Positions 25,377 to 32,603 of a stretch of 64,000 nt of DNA are shown piece by piece. A program made the translations under genes and the position numbers. How positions within the stretch are numbered: position 1 is the stretch's first letter; the number at the start of each line of letters is the position of its first letter. The stretch comes from Brevundimonas vesicularis NBRC 12165 (lineage in GTDB: Bacteria; Pseudomonadota; Alphaproteobacteria; Caulobacterales; Caulobacteraceae). The notes under the pieces are model-generated. The model worked only from the letters and a program-made list of their open reading frames with translations, was not told the origin of the DNA and did not search any database. The DNA lies in the NCBI RefSeq assembly GCF_001592205.1, contig NZ_BCWM01000014.1:29019-93018 (forward strand), given 5' to 3'.

Positions 25377-26087
25377 ATGCCGTCCTCGTCCGCCGAACCC
25401 GCCGCTATGACCGAGACCGTTCGCCTGTCCGGCGTCGGCTTCGGCTATGTCGGCGCGCCCGACGTGCTGCGGGACGTTAACCTCATTTTGCCGCGCGGCT
25501 CTTTCCACTTTCTTACCGGGCCGTCCGGGGCCGGAAAGTCTTCGCTGCTGCGTCTGCTGACGCTGGCGGACCAACCCCGAACGGGAACCCTCCGCCTGTT
25601 CGGATCGGATGTCACGCGCATCGATCGTCGCGACATCCCGGCCTTTCGGCGGCGGATGGGCGTGGTGTTCCAGGACTTCCGCCTGCTGGACCACCTGTCG
25701 GCCTTCGACAATGTCGCCCTGCCCTTGCGGCTCGCGGGCGGATCCGAGGCCGAGTACGCCGACGACGTGCGCGAGATGCTGAAATGGGTGGGCCTGGGTC
25801 GCCGGATGGACGCTCGCCCCCCCGCCCTGTCCGGCGGCGAGAAGCAGCGCCTGGCCATCGCCCGAGCCGTCATCACCCGCCCCGGCCTGATCGTGGCGGA
25901 CGAACCGACCGGCAGCGTGGACGCCGTGATGGCCGACAAGCTGCTGCGGCTGTTCCAGTCGCTGAACAAGCTGGGGGCCACCGTCCTGATCGCCAGCCAT
26001 GACGAGGCCCTGGCCCAGCGGTCGGGCGCGCGCGTCTTGAGGCTGGAGGCCGGACGGCTCAGCGAACCCTCGCGGGCCGCCGCATGA
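25377..26087 (+). CDS. ftsE: Cell division ATP-binding protein FtsE
   Basis: FtsE is the ATPase of the FtsEX complex that couples division to peptidoglycan hydrolysis at the septum. It has Walker A GPSGAGKSS (about 48-56), the ABC signature LSGGEKQRLAIARA, Walker B LIVADEPTGSVD and the switch histidine in ASHDE. The start at 25377 gives a 10-residue leader; an internal ATG at 25407 is possible. Its stop overlaps the ftsX start (ATGA). Confidence 0.93.
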   Translation: MPSSSAEPAAMTETVRLSGVGFGYVGAPDVLRDVNLILPRGSFHFLTGPSGAGKSSLLRLLTLADQPRTGTLRLFGSDVTRIDRRDIPAFRRRMGVVFQDFRLLDHLSAFDNVALPLRLAGGSEAEYADDVREMLKWVGLGRRMDARPPALSGGEKQRLAIARAVITRPGLIVADEPTGSVDAVMADKLLRLFQSLNKLGATVLIASHDEALAQRSGARVLRLEAGRLSEPSRAAA

Positions 26088-26998
26088 TCCGCCTGTCCGA
26101 CTTCAGCCTCTCCAGCCGCCGGCCCGGCCTGCTGCCGCCCGCCGCGGCCGGCGAGCCGTGGCTGATGACCGTCATCGCCGTCCTGTGCTTTTTGGCCTGT
26201 CTCGCGGCCGTCGCCGCCTCCGCCGCCGACCGCGCCGCGCACGGCTGGGCCCGACAGCTGGGCGCGGAGGCCACCGTGCAGGTCCGTCCCCGCGTCGGGG
26301 AAACCGGCGACACCGCCGCCGCGCGCGCGGCCGAGACCTTGTCGGGCGTGGATGGGGTGGAGGAGGCCGCCGCCCTGAGCCGCAAGGCGGCCGAGGACCT
26401 GCTGCGCCCCTGGCTCGGCGACGCAGTCTTGCCCGATCTGCCCCTGCCCCATCTGGTGACCGTGCGGTTGAACCGCGACGCCCCCGCCAGCGCCGTCACC
26501 CTGAGCCGCGCCCTGGCCGAGGCCGGACTGGACGCCACGGTGGACGATCACAGCCTGTGGCGCGGCGAGGTCGAGCGGTCCGCCGGCATGATCACGGTCC
26601 TGGCCGGCGCCGCCTTCCTGGCCGTCGCCTTCGCTGCGGCCGCCGCCATCGCCTATGCGACCCGGGCGGGGTTGGCGGCGGGTCAAGGCGTGATCGAGAC
26701 CCTGAGCCTGAACGGCGCGACCGACGGCGCCATCGCCTGGCTGTTCCAGCGGCGGTTCGGCCTTATGGCGGCCGGCGCGGGCGCGATCGGCGCCGGACTG
26801 GCGGCGGTCCTTCTGATCCTCCTGCGGTTCATCGGCGGATCGGGCGGCCTGACGGCGGCCCTGCCGATCAGCTGGAGCGACCTGGCGTTGCTCTCGCCTT
26901 GCCCGCTGCTCGCGGCTACGGTTGCGGTTCTCGCGGCGAGATTCGCCGCCATGCGAATGCTGGCTTCAGGACGGCCGACAGAGGGAGGGGGCGCATGA
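26084..26998 (+). CDS. ftsX: Cell division membrane protein FtsX
   Basis: FtsX is the membrane partner of FtsE. The 304-residue protein has a first helix (MTVIAVLCFLACLAAVAA), a large periplasmic loop (about 60-165, with ATVQVRP and AVTLSRALAEAG) and three further helices, the MacB/FtsX-like arrangement. ETLSLNGATDGAIAWLFQRR is the conserved cytoplasmic loop that contacts FtsE. Overlaps at both ends (ATGA) show tight coupling with ftsE and the next gene. Confidence 0.9.
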   Translation: MIRLSDFSLSSRRPGLLPPAAAGEPWLMTVIAVLCFLACLAAVAASAADRAAHGWARQLGAEATVQVRPRVGETGDTAAARAAETLSGVDGVEEAAALSRKAAEDLLRPWLGDAVLPDLPLPHLVTVRLNRDAPASAVTLSRALAEAGLDATVDDHSLWRGEVERSAGMITVLAGAAFLAVAFAAAAAIAYATRAGLAAGQGVIETLSLNGATDGAIAWLFQRRFGLMAAGAGAIGAGLAAVLLILLRFIGGSGGLTAALPISWSDLALLSPCPLLAATVAVLAARFAAMRMLASGRPTEGGGA

Positions 26999-27639
26999 GA
27001 CTGTTGAGCGTCATCTTCATCGCCGGTCTGATCTGGCTGGTCGGCCTGTTCGCCTTCGCCCACCGGGTGCGCGAACTGACGCCGGCCGACGACCCCGCCC
27101 GCGCCGACGCCATCGTGGCCCTCACCGGTCCGTCGTCCGAGCGGGTCAACACCGCCATCCGCCTGCTGGAACAGGGCAAGGGCGAGCGGGTGCTGATCTC
27201 CGGCGTCAATCGCGAGGTGCGCCGTCAGGAGCTGCGCGAGCTGACGCCCGGCTCCAGCCGTCTGTTCAACTGCTGCGTCGACCTGGGCTTCGAGGCCGAG
27301 GACACCGTCGGCAACGCCCAGGAGATCGCCGCCTGGAGCCGCGCCAAGGGTTATCGCAGCCTGATCGTCGTGACCTCCGACTATCATATGCCGCGTTCGC
27401 TGGTCGAAATCCGGGGCCAGCTGCCGGGCGTGAAACTGACGCCCTACGCCATCTCCACCCCGTCGCTGGACAATGCGCGCTGGTGGCGGGCGGCGGTGAC
27501 CGCGCGTCGGATGACGCTGGAATATATGAAATACCTCGCCGTCCTGGGCCGTGAGGGCGTGCGCCGCATCACCCGCGACCGGCCCGCCGCCGTACCGGCC
27601 GAGAGCGAAACCGCCCCTGACGAAAAGGCCGCGTCCTAA
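26995..27639 (+). CDS. YdcF/SanA-family (DUF218) envelope protein
   Basis: The 214-residue protein has one N-terminal membrane helix (LLSVIFIAGLIWLVGLFAFA) and a DUF218 domain: ADAIVALTG, ERVLISGV, EDTVGNAQEIAAW and TSDYHMPRSL. DUF218 members act in the envelope, and some affect vancomycin tolerance or sugar-carrier metabolism; the reaction is not settled. It starts in an ATGA overlap with ftsX and is directly followed by the acyltransferase, so the gene set is one operon. Confidence 0.85.
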   Translation: MRLLSVIFIAGLIWLVGLFAFAHRVRELTPADDPARADAIVALTGPSSERVNTAIRLLEQGKGERVLISGVNREVRRQELRELTPGSSRLFNCCVDLGFEAEDTVGNAQEIAAWSRAKGYRSLIVVTSDYHMPRSLVEIRGQLPGVKLTPYAISTPSLDNARWWRAAVTARRMTLEYMKYLAVLGREGVRRITRDRPAAVPAESETAPDEKAAS

Positions 27640-28377
27640 GTGAACACCCTGCGTTCCCTGATCTTTACCGCCTGGCTCTATTTGTCGATGCCGATCATCG
27701 CCATCGGCCTGTCGCCGGTCCTGCTGCTGCCGCACCGCTATGTGCAGGGCGTGTGCAAGCTGTGGGCGAAGATCGTCCTGTTCGGCCTGCGCTGGATCGC
27801 GGGGGTCAAGGTCGAGGTGCGCGGGTTGGAGCACGCGCCGTCCGGCGCCGCCCTGATCGCGTCCAAACACCAGGGGATGCTGGACATCGTGGCCCTGCTG
27901 GCCGTCCTGCCCGACGCCTGTTTCGTGATGAAAAAGGAGCTGATGCCTCTGCCCTTCTTCGGCTGGTTCGCCTGGAAGGCCAAGATGATCGCAGTGGATC
28001 GCGCGGGCCACGCCAAGGCGCTGAAGGACATGACACGACAGGCGCGCGACCGCCTGTCCGAAGGCCGCCAGATCGTCATCTTCCCCGAGGGCACGCGCAA
28101 CGATCCGGGCGTGCCTGGCGACTACAAGCCCGGCGTCGCCGCCATCTATCGCGATCTGGAAGGCCCCTGCTGGCCCGTCGCCACCAACTCCGGCGTCCAC
28201 TGGCCGGCCCACGGCTTCCGCCGCTATCCCGGCACGGTCGTGTTCGAATTTCTTGAGCCGATCCCGGCCCAGCTGAAGCGTGGGGCCATGATGGCGTTGC
28301 TGGAAAGTCGCATAGAGACGGCGTCGTTGGCGCTGCTGGAGCCAAAGGCCCAGCTTGCGCATTCTGAACCGGCCTGA
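27640..28377 (+). CDS. plsC: 1-acyl-sn-glycerol-3-phosphate acyltransferase
   Basis: PlsC acylates lysophosphatidic acid to phosphatidic acid at the inner membrane. The 245-residue protein has an N-terminal helix and the acyltransferase motifs: KHQGMLD (HX4D, about 76-82), FPEGTRN (about 148-154) and a downstream PVATNSG. The GTG start follows the previous stop codon with no gap, so translation is probably coupled. Confidence 0.88.
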   Translation: MNTLRSLIFTAWLYLSMPIIAIGLSPVLLLPHRYVQGVCKLWAKIVLFGLRWIAGVKVEVRGLEHAPSGAALIASKHQGMLDIVALLAVLPDACFVMKKELMPLPFFGWFAWKAKMIAVDRAGHAKALKDMTRQARDRLSEGRQIVIFPEGTRNDPGVPGDYKPGVAAIYRDLEGPCWPVATNSGVHWPAHGFRRYPGTVVFEFLEPIPAQLKRGAMMALLESRIETASLALLEPKAQLAHSEPA

Positions 28378-28412
28378 CCTCCCCGCTCGGGCGCCATTCA
28401 TGGAAACGCCCG

Positions 28413-29192
28413 ATGCTTCGCCCCCTTCTGCTCTCCGTCGCCTTCGCCGCTGTCGCCGGCTCCGCCCTGGCCCAGTCGCAACCCTACGAGCAGATCAGGC
28501 CCGCCCCCCAGAACTGGACCGTCGATCTCGGCGCGGGCGTCCTTTATCGCAACGACTCCAACGGTGACACGGGCTCCAAGACGACGGTCGCCCCGTGGGT
28601 CTCGGCCAACTATCGCGACCTGGTCTATCTGAACCCGATCGACGGCCTGGGCTGGAACGCGATCAAGACCGCCGACTTCCGCGCCGGTCTGCAACTGCGC
28701 CCGCGCTTCTCGGCCGATGATATCGAAGGCCTGACGCTGGATCGTCCGGGCTTCGGCGCGGACCTGGCTGCCTACGCCTACAAGCGTCTGCCCGGCAATG
28801 TGGTGGTCGGCGGTCGGATCAGCCGCGACGTGTCCGACGTCAGCGAGGGCACGGAATACTACGCCTCGATCGGCCATCAGCGCGTGACGTCGGTCGGCCT
28901 TCTGAACGCCTCGGCCTATGTGCGCGGCGGCGATTCCAAACTGGCCGACGCCTACTATGGCGTCAGCACCGCCGAAGCGGCCGCCAACGGCATCAGCGCC
29001 TATTCCCCCCGCGGCGGGCTTCAGGGCGCGGGCGCCAGCCTGGTCCTGCTGGTCCCGATCGGTGACAAATGGGGCGCCGGGGCCTTGCTCAACTACGAAC
29101 GTCGCCTGGGCGACGTGGCCGACAGCCCCCTGTCGCAAAGCGACGACGCCGTCCGCACCGGCGTCTTCATCGCCCGTCGCTTCGGCGGCTGA
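28413..29192 (+). CDS. MipA/OmpV-family outer membrane protein
   Basis: The 259-residue protein has a Sec signal (LRPLLLSVAFAAVAGSALAQ) and alternating beta-strand segments (FRAGLQLRPRFS; AGASLVLLVPIGDKWGAGALLNYERRL). It ends RTGVFIARRFGG, with a terminal aromatic strand, as in MipA/OmpV outer membrane barrels, some of which scaffold peptidoglycan enzymes. It is the last gene of the ftsE operon or a monocistron, 35 bases after plsC. Confidence 0.85.
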   Translation: MLRPLLLSVAFAAVAGSALAQSQPYEQIRPAPQNWTVDLGAGVLYRNDSNGDTGSKTTVAPWVSANYRDLVYLNPIDGLGWNAIKTADFRAGLQLRPRFSADDIEGLTLDRPGFGADLAAYAYKRLPGNVVVGGRISRDVSDVSEGTEYYASIGHQRVTSVGLLNASAYVRGGDSKLADAYYGVSTAEAAANGISAYSPRGGLQGAGASLVLLVPIGDKWGAGALLNYERRLGDVADSPLSQSDDAVRTGVFIARRFGG

Positions 29193-29199
29193 TAGCAAT

Positions 29200-29230
29200 G
29201 CGGCGGCTGCGAATGCGGCCGCCGCTTTTT
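29200..29230 (+). terminator. Intrinsic terminator after the MipA-like gene
   Basis: An 8-bp perfect stem (GCGGCGGC at 29200-29207, GCCGCCGC at 29218-29225) is followed by TTTTT. It begins 7 bases past the stop codon and separates this plus-strand operon from the convergent hisC. Confidence 0.85.
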
Positions 29231-29239
29231 GCCCTTTGA

Positions 29240-30337
29240 TCAGGTGGCCGCGAACTCGCTGAGCGCGTCGATGACGGCGCGGTTCTGGTCTTCGGTGCCG
29301 ATGGTGATGCGCAGGGCCTGCGGCAGGCCGTAGCCGCCGACGGGGCGGACGATGATGCCCTTGGTGTTCAGATAGTCGTTGGCGGCGCCGGCGCGCTCGG
29401 GGCTGTCGAACAGCACCAGCACGAAGTTGCCGGCGCTGGGCAGGACGTTCAGCCCAAAGCCGCGAAGGGCCTGGGTCAGGCGCGGCTTCCAGTTCGAGAT
29501 CAGATCGCGCGACGCCGTCTGGTGCGCTTCGTCCGACAGAGCGGCGGTCGCCGCTTCCAGCCCCGGCACCGAGACGTTGAACGGCAGGCGGATGCGGTCG
29601 ATGGCCTCGGCGACCTTCAGCGGCGCATAGCCGAAACCGATGCGCAAACCGCCCAGACCGTGGATCTTGGAGAAGGTGCGGGTGACGACGATGTTCTCGG
29701 CGTCCTTGGCCAGCGGGAACGCGGTTTCCCAGTCGGCCTCGGTCACATATTCCGCATAGGCCTCGTCCACGACCAGGATGATGTGGGCCGGAAGCGCCGC
29801 GTGCAGGCGGCGGATTTCCGCGCCCGTATTGTAGCTGCCGGTCGGGTTGGACGGATTGGAGACGTAGACAATCTTGGTGCGGTCATCGACCTGAGCCAGG
29901 AGCGCATCGACCTCGGCCTTGAAGTTCGGCTCGGGCGCCAGCTTGACCTGGGCTTCGCAGCCCAGGGCACTGATGCGGTAGGCGAGGAAGCCGTACTGGC
30001 CGCAGACGATGTTGTCGCCCGCCGTTAGATAGGTCTGGTTCAACAGGGCGAAGACCTCGTCCGAGCCATTGCCGAAGATCAGCCGCTCAGGCTCCAGCCC
30101 GTGCAGTTCCGACACCGCATTCCGCAGCTTGGTCGCCCGGCCGTCGGGATAGATGTGAATGTTCTTGACCGCCGCCTCATAGGCCGCGCGCGCCTTTTCG
30201 CCCGCGCCCAGCATGTTCTCGTTGGAGGACAGCTTCATCGGCTCGGCGACGCCGGCGATGGACGACTTGCCGCCGACATAGGGGGCGATGTCGAGGATGC
30301 CGGGCTTGGGGGCAGGGCCGTGTGTCGCGTCGGTCAT
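29240..30337 (-). CDS. hisC: Histidinol-phosphate/aromatic aminotransferase
   Basis: The PLP-dependent class I/II aminotransferase (365 residues) has the PLP lysine in TFSKIHGLGGLRIGFGY and the conserved SSNENMLG and YVSNPSNPTG segments. HisC proteins act in histidine synthesis and many also transaminate aromatic keto acids. The chorismate mutase-like gene lies 14 bases upstream. This makes an aromatic amino acid role (HisC2/arogenate-type) plausible here. Which substrate is preferred cannot be decided from sequence. Confidence 0.92.
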   Translation of the reverse strand: MTDATHGPAPKPGILDIAPYVGGKSSIAGVAEPMKLSSNENMLGAGEKARAAYEAAVKNIHIYPDGRATKLRNAVSELHGLEPERLIFGNGSDEVFALLNQTYLTAGDNIVCGQYGFLAYRISALGCEAQVKLAPEPNFKAEVDALLAQVDDRTKIVYVSNPSNPTGSYNTGAEIRRLHAALPAHIILVVDEAYAEYVTEADWETAFPLAKDAENIVVTRTFSKIHGLGGLRIGFGYAPLKVAEAIDRIRLPFNVSVPGLEAATAALSDEAHQTASRDLISNWKPRLTQALRGFGLNVLPSAGNFVLVLFDSPERAGAANDYLNTKGIIVRPVGGYGLPQALRITIGTEDQNRAVIDALSEFAAT

Positions 30338-30351
30338 GGAAAGCCTTGATC

Positions 30352-31038
30352 TCAGAAGATGGGGGCGGCGCCGATCACGCCGCTCATTCGTCCGGGCGCG
30401 CTCTTCAGCCGCCCGTCGTCGACCTGCACATAGCCCGTCAGCATGAACAGCTTCAACCCGCCCGCCGCCGCCAGCGGATCGGCGACCAGTCCCGCGTCGC
30501 CCAGGGCGTCTACGATCTTGGTCTCGGACCAGCCGCTGTCGGTGACCCAGAAGCTGCGGTCGTCGCCCGTGGGGCCAGACATCTCCTTGGACACGACAAA
30601 GGCCTGGGGCCGGCCGCGCCGATCGTCCGGCAGGGCGGCGACGATCTTCAGTTCAGGCCGCGCCAGCAGGCGGCCCCACCACGGCCGGTCAGGCGACAGG
30701 TCGATCACGGCGCGCGAGCCCGCCTCAACCGCCTTCAACGCCTCGTCGGCGGACAGGGGCCGCGACCGCAGGCCATAGCGGTCCGTGGCCAGGGCCTGGG
30801 CCACGCCGCCACAGACGACCAGCGCGGGTCCGGTCGCCATCTCGATCCGGCCCCACACCGCCTTGACCGCCGCAGCCTCATCGGCCGAGGCGCCGTCCAA
30901 CAGTTGACGCAGGGCGATGGCCGAGGCGTCGGCCCGGTCGTGCGGACCGGCGGCGACCCGCGCCCGCACCGCCTCGACCAAGGCGCGATCCAGCGCCAGC
31001 AGGGCGTCGTTGGCTTCGGGTTCGTCCAGCAGGGCCAT
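30352..31038 (-). CDS. Chorismate mutase-like protein with C-terminal extension
   Basis: The 228-residue protein starts with an AroQ-like helical region (LLALDRALVEAVRARV; AIALRQLLDG; KAVWGRIEMATGPAL, about 12-75). A C-terminal part with DRPWWGRLLA and PTGDDRSFWV (about 115-170) recalls the chorismate mutase/prephenate-type proteins of Rhizobiales. It would turn chorismate into prephenate before transamination by the adjacent HisC. Active-site residues are not all certain. The start shares one base with the upstream stop (TGATG). The longer frame to 32004 is a shadow of the DUF2125 gene. Confidence 0.65.
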   Translation of the reverse strand: MALLDEPEANDALLALDRALVEAVRARVAAGPHDRADASAIALRQLLDGASADEAAAVKAVWGRIEMATGPALVVCGGVAQALATDRYGLRSRPLSADEALKAVEAGSRAVIDLSPDRPWWGRLLARPELKIVAALPDDRRGRPQAFVVSKEMSGPTGDDRSFWVTDSGWSETKIVDALGDAGLVADPLAAAGGLKLFMLTGYVQVDDGRLKSAPGRMSGVIGAAPIF

Positions 31039-32096
31039 CAGAACAGCTTGGGCGCCGGGGCCAGCGGGAAGGGGCCGAGCCAGGTGCGGCCGTCGCGGAA
31101 GACCAGCGTCAGCGGCAGCTGCTCCTGTCCGGTCGCTTCTGCCGCGCCCGCGGCTGCGGCGGCCCCGGCCGCGCCGATCCGGTTGACCGGCCCCTGACGC
31201 GTCGCCATCAGGCCGGCCAGAGCGGGCAGAGGCTTTTGCGCCTGAAGCTGGACCTGGCCGGTCAGCCGGCCGTTCGCATCGGCTCTCAACACGTCGCTGG
31301 AGAGGGTCGCACGGCTGTCGCCGGCCTGCAGATCGCCGCGCACATTGCGGAACGTCCCGCCCGCCTTGGTCCAGGCCGAGAAGACGCCCGCCGCGTCGCC
31401 GCCGGTCTTCAGCAGGCTGGCCTGGCCGATCTCGGCCTCCAGCTGGGTCGTCAGGCGGCCGTCCTGGGCGAAGCCTTCGACGGGGCCGTCCGCCCGCCCC
31501 TGCCCGTCCACCAGACGAAACATGACATCGACGTCGTCGGTCGGCGCGGTCGAGCCCTCCAGATGCGGCCGAGCATAGAATTCGATCCGCGCGGCGCGGG
31601 CGATGGGGAAGGGTTCCGCGCCGGTCTGGGCCGTGAAGACCGGGTTGACCATCTCCAGCGCCAGATTGGGCCAGCGCTGATCGATGCCGCTGGCGCTCAT
31701 GCGGATGGCGTCGCCCTTGACCGCCACCTCGCCCTTGCCGGCGCGGGTCAGCATCAGGCCTTGCGGGGCCACCACCACCCATTTGGTCGGCTGATAGGCG
31801 TTGGCCTCCGCGGTCAGTTCGGTCGCCTTGATCGCATGGCCCGACGGCGCCTGAACGATCAGGTTCGTCAACGCCACATGGGTGCGAAACGGCCAGCCGT
31901 TGATGGATTTGTCGGCGAAGCGGATGTCCCAGCCGTCCTGACGCAGGGTCTGGACCTGGGCCTCCAGCCGCGTATCGATCTGGCGCGTCAGGAATATCCA
32001 CCATCCCGTCCAGGCCGCCAGCGCGATCAGCACCAGGATGAAGGGCGCATACAGGCCCTTGCGGCTGTGTCGCTTGGTCGTCGAGGCGTCGGTCAT
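31038..32096 (-). CDS. DUF2125 family membrane-anchored protein
   Basis: The 352-residue protein has one N-terminal membrane helix (LYAPFILVLIALAAWTGWWIF) and a long periplasmic part rich in beta segments (GWDIRFADKSINGWPFRTHV; KWVVVAPQGLMLTRAG). The WDIRFADKSINGWPFR stretch is typical of DUF2125, an alphaproteobacterial envelope family without assigned function. It lies upstream of the chorismate mutase-like and hisC genes with a one-base overlap. Confidence 0.85.
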   Translation of the reverse strand: MTDASTTKRHSRKGLYAPFILVLIALAAWTGWWIFLTRQIDTRLEAQVQTLRQDGWDIRFADKSINGWPFRTHVALTNLIVQAPSGHAIKATELTAEANAYQPTKWVVVAPQGLMLTRAGKGEVAVKGDAIRMSASGIDQRWPNLALEMVNPVFTAQTGAEPFPIARAARIEFYARPHLEGSTAPTDDVDVMFRLVDGQGRADGPVEGFAQDGRLTTQLEAEIGQASLLKTGGDAAGVFSAWTKAGGTFRNVRGDLQAGDSRATLSSDVLRADANGRLTGQVQLQAQKPLPALAGLMATRQGPVNRIGAAGAAAAAGAAEATGQEQLPLTLVFRDGRTWLGPFPLAPAPKLF

Positions 32097-32128
32097 GCCG
32101 GACCTATAGCGCGCCGCACCTCGCCCTT

Positions 32129-32602
32129 CTAGGCGGTCAGGTCAGCCAGCACCGCCTTCGCCGCCCGCCGCGCATCCTCCGGCGCCAGGCCCAGCAGAAG
32201 CCCCCGCTGACCGCCGTTGATCAGGACCTGATCGAACAAGATGGCGGTTTCGTCCATCGCGGTCGGCACGGCCTTTCGCTGGCCGAACGGGCTGACCCCG
32301 CCGACCTTGTAGCCGGTCAGCCGTTCGGCGTCGGCCGGCTTCATCATCTGGGCCGACTTAGCCCCCAGCACCGCCGCCAGCTTCTTCATGCTGACCTCGC
32401 AGTCGGACGGCACGATGACGCAGGCCGGGGCCCCGTCCACCAGGACCATCAGCGTCTTGAACACCTGTTCCGGCGCCACGCCCAGCGCCTCGGCGGCCTG
32501 CAATCCCACGCGCGGCGCGTCGGGATCATAGTCGTAGGGAAACAGAGCGAAGGCGACGCCGGCCTTGGTCAGGGCGACGGTCGCGGGCGTGGTCTTGGAC
32601 AT
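32129..32602 (-). CDS. ybaK: Cys-tRNA(Pro) deacylase YbaK
   Basis: YbaK hydrolyses cysteine mis-attached to proline tRNA. The 157-residue protein has the invariant lysine in VFKTLMVLVDG and the KVGGVSPFGQRK loop of the Ybak/EbsC fold, and ends in GLAPEDARRAAKAVLADLTA. It starts one base after the upstream helicase stop. Confidence 0.92.
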   Translation of the reverse strand: MSKTTPATVALTKAGVAFALFPYDYDPDAPRVGLQAAEALGVAPEQVFKTLMVLVDGAPACVIVPSDCEVSMKKLAAVLGAKSAQMMKPADAERLTGYKVGGVSPFGQRKAVPTAMDETAILFDQVLINGGQRGLLLGLAPEDARRAAKAVLADLTA

Positions 32603-32603
32603 C

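Noticed and set aside
26683..28401. A minus-strand open frame of 572 codons
   Set aside because: It covers ftsX, the DUF218 gene and plsC in antisense and shows no domain; the three sense genes are firmly identified.
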